From NCBI GenBank assembly GCA_964589625.1, contig CAZPSH010000011.1, positions 1 to 64,000 on the forward strand: a stretch of 64,000 bases of DNA, given 5' to 3'. The translations under genes and the position numbers were made by a program. Below the pieces are notes generated by a model that did not search any database, was not told the origin of the DNA, and saw only the letters and a list, made by a program, of their open reading frames with translations. The DNA comes from JBFLVU01 sp964589625 (lineage in GTDB: Bacteria > Acidobacteriota > UBA4820 > DSQY01). Shown one piece after another: positions 43,434-52,009 of this stretch (position 1 is the stretch's first letter; each line of letters begins with the position of its first letter).

Positions 43434-44990
43434 GTGACGCTCACCATCTTCGTTTCCCTCCTGGCCTTTCTGCTCGGGGCCGGGATTGTGGCAGGCATCG
43501 TGGTCCTGCAGCGCCGGAGCGAGGTGCGGCAGGCCCAGTCCGAGGCCTCCCTGATCCTGAGCCGCGCCAAGCGGGAAGCGGAGAAGATACGCGCCGACGC
43601 CGAGCTGGCCGCCAAGGAGCGGCTGCTGGCCAAGGACCAGGCCCACGAAAAAGAGTGGAAGGCCAAGCGCAAGGAGCTGTCCAAGCTCGAGTCTGAACTG
43701 GCCGCGAGGGAGCAGCAGAACGACCGCCTGCAGAACCAGCTCAAGGAGCGCCAAAACGAGTTGGCGGCCAGGGAGAAGAAACTCGCCCAGCGCGAGGAGA
43801 TCGTGGACAAGGAGAAGAGAGAGGCCGAGGCGCTTCTCAAGTCCCAGCGATCCAAGCTCGAGGAGATCGCCGGCCTGTCCACGACGGACGCCAAGGCCGA
43901 ACTGATGCGCCAACTCGAATACGACGCCCGGAAAGACGCTACGCGAATCATCAAAAAGGTGGAGGAGAACGCCCGCGATCGGGCGAAGACCCTCGCCCGG
44001 ATCATCACCACCCAGGCCGTGGAGAAGATCGTCCCCTTCCTGCCTCTCGAGGGCGCCGTGGCGGTGGTTCGTCTGCCCAACGAGGAGATGAAGGGGCGCG
44101 TCATCGGACGGGAAGGACGGAACATCCGGGCCTTCGAGCGGGTGACCGGGGTGGATGTGATCGTGGACGACACGCCTGAGATCATCATGCTGGCGTGCCA
44201 CAACCCCTGGAGGAGGGAGCTGGCCAAGGCGACCCTTGAAGCTCTCGTGGAGGACGGCCGGATCCACCCGGCCCGGATCGAGGAGTTCTACGAGAAGTGC
44301 CGGGACAAGTTCGAGGAGTCCATCGTCGGCTACGGGCGCGACGCCCTATTCCACCTGGGCATCCCCGCCATGCACGAGCACTTGGTCCAGCTCGTGGGGC
44401 GCATGCGGCTGAGGATGGCCCAGGGGCAGAACCTGCTGGAGCATTCCCTCGAGACGGCCAAGATCGCGGCCTACATGGCGCAGGCCCTGGGCCTCAACGC
44501 GGACGTAGTAAGGCGGGCCGGAATCCTCCACGAAGTGGGGCACATCGAGGAGCACTCCGACGACACCCACCCCACCCTCGTCGCCTCCCAGCTGGCCAAA
44601 CGATTCGGGGAAGCCCCCGCGGTGGCGGCGTGCATCGCCCACCTCCATCCCGACAACCCGTCCATGCTCCCCGAGGCCCATCTCCTGGAAGCGGCGGAGA
44701 ACCTCGCCCTGGCGGCGCCCGGCGTGCAGAAGCAGGGTCTCGAACGCTACGTGGAGCACATGGAGCAGCTCGAGGCCCTCGTGAGGGGCTTCAAGGGCGT
44801 CCGCACGGCCTACGCCATGAAGGCCGGCCGGGAGATCCTGGTGCTCGTGGACGCGGCCCAGGTGGACGACGAGTACACCCTCTGGCTCGCCAAGGACGTG
44901 GCGGAGCGCATCGAGAGGGAAGTGCGTTTCACGGGCCAGGTGAAGGTGCAGGTCGTTCGGGAGACCCGAAACGTGGGGTACGCCACGTGA
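43434..44990 (+). CDS. rny: Ribonuclease Y-like protein with altered HD catalytic residues
   Basis: 518 residues from a GTG start (GGGGAGG upstream). One N-terminal membrane helix (about 1-25), a long coiled coil (about 30-190), a KH domain (GRVIGREGRNIRAFERVTGVDVIVDDTPE) and an HD domain. RNase Y is the membrane-bound endonuclease starting mRNA decay. The signature His-Asp is His366-Glu367 here (GILHEVGH), and the later metal Asp (usually AADAL) is Glu422 (AAENLAL). The ASHHGD-like segment is also changed (IAHLHPD). The overall fold looks intact and the neighbour is ymdB as usual, but activity may differ. Confidence 0.93.
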   Translation: MTLTIFVSLLAFLLGAGIVAGIVVLQRRSEVRQAQSEASLILSRAKREAEKIRADAELAAKERLLAKDQAHEKEWKAKRKELSKLESELAAREQQNDRLQNQLKERQNELAAREKKLAQREEIVDKEKREAEALLKSQRSKLEEIAGLSTTDAKAELMRQLEYDARKDATRIIKKVEENARDRAKTLARIITTQAVEKIVPFLPLEGAVAVVRLPNEEMKGRVIGREGRNIRAFERVTGVDVIVDDTPEIIMLACHNPWRRELAKATLEALVEDGRIHPARIEEFYEKCRDKFEESIVGYGRDALFHLGIPAMHEHLVQLVGRMRLRMAQGQNLLEHSLETAKIAAYMAQALGLNADVVRRAGILHEVGHIEEHSDDTHPTLVASQLAKRFGEAPAVAACIAHLHPDNPSMLPEAHLLEAAENLALAAPGVQKQGLERYVEHMEQLEALVRGFKGVRTAYAMKAGREILVLVDAAQVDDEYTLWLAKDVAERIEREVRFTGQVKVQVVRETRNVGYAT

Positions 44991-45027
44991 GCCGGGAAGG
45001 CCGTCGGGACGCGGGAGGTCGGGGAGC

Positions 45028-45807
45028 GTGAGAGTCCTCTTCATCGGCGACATCGTGGGCCGGCCGGGGCGCCACGCGGTCCGAGCCCTCTTGCCCGGTC
45101 TTCGCCAGCGCTACGCCCCCGAGGCGGTGGTGGCCAATTGCGAGAACGCCGCCGGGGGGTTCGGCCTCACCCGCAAGGTCTTCGACGAATTGAGGGGGTG
45201 CGGGGTCCATGTTTTCACGTCGGGAAACCACATCTGGGACAAAAAGGAGGCCTTGGGGTTTCTCGGAGACGAGGAACACCTGCTCCGGCCGGCCAACTAC
45301 CCGCCGCCCGTTCCGGGGCATGGCCATTGCCGGCTCGGCCTCGCCGACGGCCGGGCGCTATGGGTTCTGAACCTCCAGGGAAGGGTCCTGATGCCCCCGG
45401 TGGATTGTCCCTTTCGAAAGGCCGACCAGGTGCTGGCCAACCTCCCCCCCGGGGAACGTTGCATCCTCGTGGACATCCACGCGGAGGCCACGAGCGAAAA
45501 GAGGGCCATGGGCTTCTACCTCGACGGCCGGGCGAGCGTGGTCGTTGGGAGCCACACCCACGTCCCCACGGCAGACGCGGAAGTCCTCCCGGGCGGAACC
45601 GGTTATCTGACGGACGCGGGCATGACGGGCCCGTACGCCTCGGTCATCGGCATGGAGATCTCGGATTCCACGGAACGCATCTTGACAGGGATCCCCCGCA
45701 TCCTGAACGTCGCCAAAGGCGATCCCAGGCTGGGCGGCCTGTTCGCGGATCTGGACGACGACACGGGCCGTTGCCGGGACCTGGAGAGCTTCGTTCTCAA
45801 GGCCTAG
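45028..45807 (+). CDS. ymdB: YmdB-family metallophosphoesterase
   Basis: 259 residues from a GTG start (GGAGG eight bases upstream). Metal-binding motifs: GDIVGRPGR, NCENAAGG, SGNHIWD, DIHAEATSEK and GSHTHVPTAD. Known members hydrolyse 2',3'-cyclic nucleotides and are functionally linked to RNase Y. The rny-ymdB order is conserved widely, and here they are 37 bases apart. All metal ligands appear intact, unlike in the adjacent RNase Y. Confidence 0.94.
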   Translation: MRVLFIGDIVGRPGRHAVRALLPGLRQRYAPEAVVANCENAAGGFGLTRKVFDELRGCGVHVFTSGNHIWDKKEALGFLGDEEHLLRPANYPPPVPGHGHCRLGLADGRALWVLNLQGRVLMPPVDCPFRKADQVLANLPPGERCILVDIHAEATSEKRAMGFYLDGRASVVVGSHTHVPTADAEVLPGGTGYLTDAGMTGPYASVIGMEISDSTERILTGIPRILNVAKGDPRLGGLFADLDDDTGRCRDLESFVLKA

Positions 45808-45836
45808 CGCACCGCGCATGCGGAGGGGAGGATGCG

Positions 45837-46361
45837 ATGGACTCCCTGACCTTCTACGGCGCCGAAGGGAGCCACCACCTCGTGGCTCTCCAGCACTTCC
45901 CGCTCCCTCCCCCCCGGGTATTCCCTCTCTTCGCGGATGCGTCCAACCTCGAGCCCATGACGCCAAGCTGGCTCCGGTTCCGGATCCTGACGGAGAGGCC
46001 CATCTTCATGGGAACGGGCACCCTCATCGAGTACCGCCTCCGTCTGTGGGGGGTTCCGGTTCGGTGGAAGACGCTCATCGCCAAGTGGGATCCCCCCCGC
46101 TCCTTCGTGGACGAGCAGATCCGCGGACCCTACGCGGAATGGATTCACACCCACACCTTCGCGGAGTTGGACGGGGGGACGCTCATGGAGGATCACGTCC
46201 GCTACCGGCTCCCCTTCGGGTGGGCGGGGCGCCTCGCGCATCCCGTCGTCCGGCAGCGCCTTCGGGGGATCTTTCTGCACCGGAGGGCCGTCGTGGCGGA
46301 CCTCTTGGGGTCGAAAGAGCGCCCGCCCGGCGTCCCCTCCGGTTCGGAGGGGGTCTCGTGA
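45837..46361 (+). CDS. SRPBCC (START-like) family protein
   Basis: 174 residues. Contains LPLPPPRVFPLFADASNLEPMTPSWLRF and DEQIRGPYAEWIHTHTF...MEDHVRYRLPFG, the pattern of SRPBCC ligand-binding proteins of the polyketide-cyclase-like group. Probably binds a hydrophobic ligand; no ligand can be named. ATG with GGGGAGG upstream, 29 bases after ymdB. Confidence 0.8.
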   Translation: MDSLTFYGAEGSHHLVALQHFPLPPPRVFPLFADASNLEPMTPSWLRFRILTERPIFMGTGTLIEYRLRLWGVPVRWKTLIAKWDPPRSFVDEQIRGPYAEWIHTHTFAELDGGTLMEDHVRYRLPFGWAGRLAHPVVRQRLRGIFLHRRAVVADLLGSKERPPGVPSGSEGVS

Positions 46362-46467
46362 CGCGGATCGCCGGGCCCACTCCTCCCGGGATGCCGGGGC
46401 GCCCGTCGATGCGCCTCTCCGCCCCCGCGGGTGTGCGGGAGTGGTATCTTCAAAAGGGGGTGCGGCC

Positions 46468-46992
46468 ATGACGGGATGGGACGTGGCGATCGTGGTCGTG
46501 GGCCTTGTCCTCGCGGTGGAGGGCCTCGTCAAAGGAGTGGCCCGCCTTCTCTTCGGGATGGCGGGCATGGTGCTGGGGTACCTCTACGCGGGCTTCGCCG
46601 CGGCGCCGGCGTCCCGCCTGCTTACCTTTCTTCCCGAAGGGGCGAGGCATCCCGCCGCCCTCCTGGCTGGATTCGTCCTGATCCTGGGCGCGTGCGTCGC
46701 CGCCGGGATCCTCCTCACCTTCCTCCTGAAGCAGGCGGGCCTTTCCGGGCTCAACCGCCTGGCCGGAGTGGCCGCCGGGCTTCTCCTCACGGTCTACCTT
46801 GCGGGCGGCGCCGTGCGCTTCGCCCAGGGGATTTCGCCCCGCATCGGAGAGTCCGTTGGCGGCGGTCCCGTGATGCGGACCCTCTCGTCCCTCGCCCTGG
46901 GGCTGGATCTCCTCCTGCCCGACCTGCCCGCTGGACTCCAGGCCCCAGGACCGCCGCCTCCACCTCCCCATCCCTCCGGAGCGCCCGCATGA
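46468..46992 (+). CDS. cvpA: CvpA-family membrane protein
   Basis: 174 residues with four hydrophobic helices (about 5-25, 30-50, 65-85, 100-120) and the CvpA-type start DVAIVVVGLVLAVEGLVKGVAR. The C-terminus is Pro-rich. CvpA proteins influence biofilm, colicin V export and envelope properties. The stop overlaps rmuC (ATGA). The assignment is from topology and the N-terminal pattern, with moderate confidence. Confidence 0.75.
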   Translation: MTGWDVAIVVVGLVLAVEGLVKGVARLLFGMAGMVLGYLYAGFAAAPASRLLTFLPEGARHPAALLAGFVLILGACVAAGILLTFLLKQAGLSGLNRLAGVAAGLLLTVYLAGGAVRFAQGISPRIGESVGGGPVMRTLSSLALGLDLLLPDLPAGLQAPGPPPPPPHPSGAPA

Positions 46993-48119
46993 CCTCCGCC
47001 TGGATCCTTTTTGCCCTCTCCCTGGCGCTCGCGGCGGCCGCCGTCGCCCTGGTCGTGCTGATCGCGCGCCTGTCCCGCCTGGACCGGCTCCGCGAGGAGA
47101 CCGAACACCTCCGGACGGATCTGGGCCTGCGGGTGGAGGGCCTGGACCGGCGTAGCGCGGACCTGCAGGGGCTCCTCCTGCAAGAACTCTCCGAGGCCCG
47201 GCGGGTCCTGGGGGAGCGCCTTGGGACCCAGGAGGCGGTCCTGAGGGACCAGATGGCGAACCAGAGCCAGGCCATGCAAGGCCAGACCGGAATCCTCCAG
47301 AAGCACATGGAGGGGACGCAGGCCACTCTCTCCCAGGTCAACGAAAAGATGGGCATGCTCCACCAGGCCTCGCTCCGGATGGTGGAATTGGGGAAAGAGA
47401 TCGACGAGCTCCAGGGCCTGCTCAAGGCGCCCAAGGCCCGGGGCGAATTGGGCGAGCTCGGACTCGAGATGATCCTCGGGGACATGTTCCCCAAGGAGCG
47501 CATCTCCTACCAGCACGCCTTCCGCGACGGGAAGAGGGTGGATGCGGCCGTCCGGCTTGAAGGGGGCCTTCTCCCCATCGACGCCAAGTTCCCCGTGGAG
47601 GATTTCCTCCGGTACGTCAACGCACCCGAGGAAGAGCGGCCCCGCGCGCGGAGGGAGTTCCTCAAGAACGTCAAGAGGAAGATTGAGGACATATCCCGGC
47701 TCTACGTGCGCCCCGGGGAGGGGACCCTTCCCCTCGCGCTCATGTACCTCCCCTCCGAGGCGCTCTACTACGAGGCCTTCGTGGCGCGCGGGCCCGAGGA
47801 GGAGGACCTCTGGAAGGCGGCTTTCGAGAAATGCGTCCTTCCGCTTTCGCCGGGGACCATGGCGGCCTACCTCAAGACCGTGGCCATGGGGTTGAGGGCC
47901 GTTGCCGTCGAGCGAAACGCCCGGGAGGTGCTCGCCCTGTTGGGCTCCCTGGACAGGGACATGGGAGCGTTCCAGCGCGGCTTCTCCACGCTGGGAACTC
48001 ACATCGGCAATGCGTCGAAGAGTTTCGACCGCGCCGCGCAGGATCTGCAGAAACTGGCCGAACGCATGGGCAAGGCAAGGGAGATCGGCCAGCCGGAGGA
48101 GGGCGCGGATCCACCCTGA
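46989..48119 (+). CDS. rmuC: RmuC-family DNA recombination-limiting protein
   Basis: 376 residues. N-terminal membrane helix (about 4-24), coiled coil to about 140, then the RmuC nuclease-like domain: GELGELGLEMILGDMFP, DAAVRLEGGLLPIDAKFP and VLPLSPGTMAAYLKTVAMGLR. RmuC limits recombination at short inverted repeats. The start overlaps cvpA, so the two are translated together. The D-x(n)-DAK motif typical of PD-(D/E)XK-like nucleases is intact. Confidence 0.93.
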   Translation: MTSAWILFALSLALAAAAVALVVLIARLSRLDRLREETEHLRTDLGLRVEGLDRRSADLQGLLLQELSEARRVLGERLGTQEAVLRDQMANQSQAMQGQTGILQKHMEGTQATLSQVNEKMGMLHQASLRMVELGKEIDELQGLLKAPKARGELGELGLEMILGDMFPKERISYQHAFRDGKRVDAAVRLEGGLLPIDAKFPVEDFLRYVNAPEEERPRARREFLKNVKRKIEDISRLYVRPGEGTLPLALMYLPSEALYYEAFVARGPEEEDLWKAAFEKCVLPLSPGTMAAYLKTVAMGLRAVAVERNAREVLALLGSLDRDMGAFQRGFSTLGTHIGNASKSFDRAAQDLQKLAERMGKAREIGQPEEGADPP

Positions 48120-48197
48120 CTCCGGGACCTTCCGGCGCCCTTTTTCGGGCTCCCCCCCTGCGCTAGAATGGTCACCGCCTGGAAAGGGGGGATCGCC

Positions 48198-48575
48198 GTG
48201 CGCATCGCCGTGACCTCCATGGACAAGAGCTTGGACGGGCCCGTATCCAAGCGGTTCGGCCGTTCGCATTACGTCTTCCTGGCCGATACGGACACGCGGC
48301 TGGTCCGCATCATCGACAACCGGGCCTTCGCGTCCCTCGGCCTCGGGGCCGGCGCCAAGACCGCCGAAATGCTTGCCGGACTCGGCGTCGCGTGGGTGGC
48401 AACGGGGGAGATCGGCAGGGAGTCCTTCCAGATTCTTCAAAGCAGCGGGATCCGCGTCGCCACGTGCGTTTCGGCTACCTGCCGGGAGGCCCTGGACCGT
48501 CTGGAGGCCGGTGGTGTGGAGCCTGCGAAGGAACCGACGGACCCGAGCGGGTGTCAAGTTCCCTGCACCGATTGA
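48198..48575 (+). CDS. NifX/NifB-like (dinitrogenase iron-molybdenum cofactor-binding domain) protein
   Basis: 125 residues from a GTG start preceded by GGGGGG. RIAVTSMDKSLDGPVSKRFGRSHYVFLADTDT (shown here in part) and the GAGAKTAEMLAGLGVAWVATGEIG segment are typical of the NifX/NafY/VnfX fold family. These bind Fe-S or metal clusters. No nif genes are nearby, so it is one of the many family members of unknown role. A C-terminal CxxxC...C tail (CVSATC, CQVPC) could bind metal. Confidence 0.85.
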   Translation: MRIAVTSMDKSLDGPVSKRFGRSHYVFLADTDTRLVRIIDNRAFASLGLGAGAKTAEMLAGLGVAWVATGEIGRESFQILQSSGIRVATCVSATCREALDRLEAGGVEPAKEPTDPSGCQVPCTD

Positions 48576-48616
48576 GAGGCCCCTCCCGAGGTGCCCTTTT
48601 CAGTGGAGACCGCCCC

Positions 48617-50617
48617 ATGACGGACGCCGACACCCTCTGTGTGAACACGCTCCGAATGCTCTCCGTGGACCAGGTGGAGCGCGCCAAGTCCGGCCATCCG
48701 GGCATGCCGCTCGGGGCGGCCCCCATGGCGTACGTCCTTTGGGACCGTTTTCTGAAGCACGACCCCGCCGACCCCGCTTGGCCGGACCGGGACCGATTCA
48801 TCCTTTCGGCCGGCCATGGGTCGGCCCTCTTGTACGCCCTCCTGCACCTGTACGGGTACGACCTGCCGCTGGAGGAATTGAAGCGCTTCCGACAGTGGGG
48901 CTCCCGCACGCCGGGACACCCCGAGTACGGCCACGTGCCCGGCGTGGAGGCGACCACGGGTCCTCTCGGCCAGGGCTTCGCCATGGGCGTGGGAATGGCC
49001 ATCGCCGAGGCGCACCTGGCCGCCCTGTACAACCGTCCGGGGCACACGGTTGTGGACCACTTCACCTACGCTATCGTTTCCGACGGGGACCTCATGGAGG
49101 GCGCTTCCCACGAGGCCGCCTCCCTGGCGGGGACCCTCGGCCTCGGAAAGCTCGTCTACCTCTATGACGCAAACCGCATCTCCATCGAGGGGCCCACGGA
49201 CCTGGCCTTCACGGAGGACGTGGGCCGACGCTTCGAGGCGTACGAGTGGCAGGTCCTTCGGGTCCAGGACGGCAACGACCTTAACGCCATCGAATCGGCC
49301 ATCGGCGCGGCGCGGAACGAGCGCCGCCGGCCTTCCCTCGTCATTGTCCAATCCCACATCGGCTTCGGAAGCCCCAAGCAGGATTCGGCGGCCTCCCACG
49401 GAGAGCCTCTGGGGGCCGAGGCGGCGCGCGCCACGAAGCGGGCCCTCGGGTGGCCGGAGGACGCCTCGTTCCACGTTCCCGGCGAAGTCTCGACCCACTG
49501 CCGCGAATCCGTCCGCACCGGCGTCCGGTCCCGCGAAGCGTGGCGGGTGGCCATGGAGGCCTACCGCGCGGCCTTTCCCGCTCCGTCCGCCGAGCTCGAA
49601 ACCCGCCTGGCCGGAACACTCCCCGACGGCTGGGAGGCCGCACTCCCCACCTTCCGTCCCGGCGAGGGGACACAGGCCACGCGGTCCGCATCGGGCGCTG
49701 TCCTCAACGCCCTCTCCGCAGTCATTCCGGCCCTCATGGGGGGCTCCGCCGATCTCGCCCCTTCCACGAAGACCCTCCTCAAGGGATCGCCCGACTTTTC
49801 CGCCTCGCACCCCGAGGGGCGAAACCTGCGCTTCGGCGTCCGGGAGCTGGCCATGGGAGCCGCCGTCAATGGGATGGCCCTTCACGGAGGGATCCTCCCC
49901 TACGGCGCCACCTTCCTCGTCTTCTGCGATTTCGCCCGCCCGGCCCTCCGTCTGGCGGCGCTCATGGGAATCCACGCCGTCTTCATCTTCACGCACGACT
50001 CCATCGGGGTGGGCGAGGACGGTCCAACCCACCAACCCGTCGAGCATCTGCTGAGCCTGAGAGCCATCCCGGGGCTGAGGGTCCTGCGGCCCGCCGATGC
50101 GAACGAGACCGCCCAGGCCTGGCGAATGGCCCTGCGGGAGCCCGGTCCCACGGTCCTTGCCCTCACGCGCCAAAACTTGCCCGTGCTCGATCCGGACGCC
50201 GTTCCTGTGGTTTCTGGTTTCCAGCGGGGCGGGTACGTCCTGTGCGAGGCGGAAGGGGGGTCGCCCCAGGTCGTGCTGGTAGGGACGGGATCGGAGGTCC
50301 ACGCCGCCCTGGCTGCGAGGGACATGCTCAGCCGCCGCGGGATCCGCGCCCGGGTGGTTTCGGTTCCCTGCGTGGAAATCTTTCTCGCCCAATCCGAGGC
50401 CTACCGGCAGGAGGTTCTCCCGCCCTCCGCTCCGTGTCTCGCCGTAGAGGCGGGGGTGACGCGCGGATGGCGCGAGGTGGTCGGGGATCGGGGATGCGTG
50501 ATTGGGGTGGACCGGTTTGGCGCCTCGGCGCCGGGGGAGGAGGTGTTCCGGAACCTGGGGATCACGTCCGAAGCCATCGCCGAGAGGGCCGCCTCCCTGC
50601 TTGCGGCGAAGAAGTAG
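48617..50617 (+). CDS. tkt: Transketolase
   Basis: 666 residues, full length. Thiamine-diphosphate binding: KSGHPGMPLGAAPMAYVLW, GDGDLMEG-type motif (SDGDLMEGASHEAA), and DANRISIEG. Pyrimidine-domain motif: RFGVRELAMGAAVNGMALHGG with catalytic Glu. HDSIGVGEDGPTHQPVEHL is the classic transketolase block. Transfers two-carbon units in the non-oxidative pentose phosphate pathway. ATG 48617. The TPP motif reads SDGDL instead of the more usual GDGDL. Confidence 0.96.
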   Translation: MTDADTLCVNTLRMLSVDQVERAKSGHPGMPLGAAPMAYVLWDRFLKHDPADPAWPDRDRFILSAGHGSALLYALLHLYGYDLPLEELKRFRQWGSRTPGHPEYGHVPGVEATTGPLGQGFAMGVGMAIAEAHLAALYNRPGHTVVDHFTYAIVSDGDLMEGASHEAASLAGTLGLGKLVYLYDANRISIEGPTDLAFTEDVGRRFEAYEWQVLRVQDGNDLNAIESAIGAARNERRRPSLVIVQSHIGFGSPKQDSAASHGEPLGAEAARATKRALGWPEDASFHVPGEVSTHCRESVRTGVRSREAWRVAMEAYRAAFPAPSAELETRLAGTLPDGWEAALPTFRPGEGTQATRSASGAVLNALSAVIPALMGGSADLAPSTKTLLKGSPDFSASHPEGRNLRFGVRELAMGAAVNGMALHGGILPYGATFLVFCDFARPALRLAALMGIHAVFIFTHDSIGVGEDGPTHQPVEHLLSLRAIPGLRVLRPADANETAQAWRMALREPGPTVLALTRQNLPVLDPDAVPVVSGFQRGGYVLCEAEGGSPQVVLVGTGSEVHAALAARDMLSRRGIRARVVSVPCVEIFLAQSEAYRQEVLPPSAPCLAVEAGVTRGWREVVGDRGCVIGVDRFGASAPGEEVFRNLGITSEAIAERAASLLAAKK

Positions 50618-50629
50618 GTGGGGCGCTGG

Positions 50630-50929
50630 ATGCGCCGCTCGTTGGTCCGGGTGGAGAACCGCCCAATCCTGAAGAGACTGCAGGTCATCCCCGGGGTCGG
50701 GCCCTCCGTGGCCCGGGACCTGTTGGATCTCGGGATCCGTTCGCCGGAGGACCTCGCCGGCAGGGACCCCGGTGCCCTTTACGAGGAACTGTGCGGGATT
50801 CGCGGGTGCCGCTTGGACCGCTGCATGCTCTACGTCCTGCGCTGCGCCGTGTACTTCGCCTCGGAGCCCGATCCCGACCCAGCACTCCTCAAATGGTGGT
50901 CCTGGAAGGACGCCCAGGGCCGGGGTTGA
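50630..50929 (+). CDS. Helix-hairpin-helix 'pathogenicity locus' (Cdd1-like) protein
   Basis: 99 residues from the ATG (GTG 50618 is an alternative; GGTGGGG favours the ATG). A helix-hairpin-helix motif, LQVIPGVGPSVARDLLDLGI, is followed by SPEDLAGRDPGALYEELC and DRCMLYVLRCAVYFA, matching the small Cdd1-type family. Likely binds DNA non-specifically. Role unknown. It begins 12 bases after the transketolase stop. Confidence 0.82.
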   Translation: MRRSLVRVENRPILKRLQVIPGVGPSVARDLLDLGIRSPEDLAGRDPGALYEELCGIRGCRLDRCMLYVLRCAVYFASEPDPDPALLKWWSWKDAQGRG

Positions 50930-50998
50930 CGGCGGGGAGGCCGGGAGGCACATTCTAAAGGGCCGGGCCGGCCGGCCGTCCCCCAGGGAGGTGGCGGT

Positions 50999-51460
50999 GT
51001 GACAAGAGTGATCCACTTGGTCGTGCGCCTGAGGTGTTCGCCGGACCGCGCCTATGCCCTGTTCACCGAAAACGACCTCCTGGAGACCTGGCTGACCCGG
51101 CACGCCGAGGTTCAGCCCTACGCGGGAGGCAAATTCGAACTTTTCTGGGATCCGTACGACCGGGAAAACGACTGCACCTTCGGGTGCCGCATCACGGCCG
51201 TCTCGCCCGGGAGGCTCCTCGCCTTCGACTGGAAGGGCCCCAAGCAGTTCCGAGGCGTCATGAACGGGTGCGATCCTCTAACCCATGTGACGGTGACCTT
51301 TCACGCCTGCGGGGAATCCGAGGTGTCCGATTGCACGGAGGTTCACCTCGTCCACTCCGGGTGGGGACGCTCCCCCGAGTGGGTGGAAGCCAGGGTCTGG
51401 ACCGAAATCGCCTGGGGACGGGCCCTGCAAGGCCTCCGCGAGTCCTTGGAGAAGTCGTGA
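50999..51460 (+). CDS. AHSA1/SRPBCC domain protein
   Basis: 153 residues from a GTG start (GGGAGG upstream). Typical AHSA1 start and core: VRLRCSPDRAYALFTENDLLETWLT, GGKFELFWDP, and ITAVSPGRLLAFDWKGP. Members bind hydrophobic ligands or assist proteins. It abuts the macro-domain gene by one base. No ligand can be named. Confidence 0.88.
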   Translation: MTRVIHLVVRLRCSPDRAYALFTENDLLETWLTRHAEVQPYAGGKFELFWDPYDRENDCTFGCRITAVSPGRLLAFDWKGPKQFRGVMNGCDPLTHVTVTFHACGESEVSDCTEVHLVHSGWGRSPEWVEARVWTEIAWGRALQGLRESLEKS

Positions 51461-51461
51461 C

Positions 51462-51986
51462 ATGGCGGCGAGAATGACCGTGGAGTTGGGGGACATCACG
51501 CTCCAGACCACGGATGCCATCGTCAATGCGGCCAACCCGACCCTGCTCGGGGGAGGGGGGGTGGACGGGGCCATCCACAGGGCCGCCGGCCCTGGACTCC
51601 TGGAGGAGTGCCGCACCCTCGGCGGCTGTTCGACGGGCCGGGCCGTGATCACTGGCGGCCACGGTCTCCCCGCGCGCTTTGTGATCCATACGGTGGGGCC
51701 CGTCTGGAAAGGCGGGCGAGGGGGGGAGGAGCGTGCCCTGGCCTCCTGCTACCACAGCTGTCTGACTCTGGCAGGGGAGCGGGGGCTGAAGTCCGTTGCG
51801 TTCCCCGCCATCAGCACGGGCGCGTACGGCTATCCTCCGCGGGAGGCCTGCCGTGTCGCCTTGGGTACGACGGCGGAATTTCTTGCCCGGCACGATCTGC
51901 CCGAGCGCGTGGTCTTCGTCTGCTTCGGACAGGGAGACTACGACCTGTACCGCGCCGCGGCGGGCGAAATGGGGTTTTCCCTGTAA
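51462..51986 (+). CDS. Macro domain protein (O-acetyl-ADP-ribose/ADP-ribose hydrolase-like)
   Basis: 174 residues, a single macro domain. ADP-ribose contacts: GDITLQTTDAIVNAANPTLLGGGGVDGAIHRAAG (shown here in part), with the catalytic-loop Asn and Asp of the MacroD group, then IHTVGPVW and AFPAISTGAYGYP. Removes ADP-ribose or O-acetyl-ADP-ribose. No DarT-like toxin gene is next to it, so it is probably a housekeeping or stress enzyme and not an antitoxin. Confidence 0.94.
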   Translation: MAARMTVELGDITLQTTDAIVNAANPTLLGGGGVDGAIHRAAGPGLLEECRTLGGCSTGRAVITGGHGLPARFVIHTVGPVWKGGRGGEERALASCYHSCLTLAGERGLKSVAFPAISTGAYGYPPREACRVALGTTAEFLARHDLPERVVFVCFGQGDYDLYRAAAGEMGFSL

Positions 51987-52009
51987 AGGGAAGTGAGAGG
52001 GATGCTCCG

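Noticed and set aside
51462..51986. Macro-domain gene as a DarG-type antitoxin
   Set aside because: No DarT-like ADP-ribosyltransferase gene adjoins it; the neighbours are an SRPBCC protein and a carboxypeptidase.
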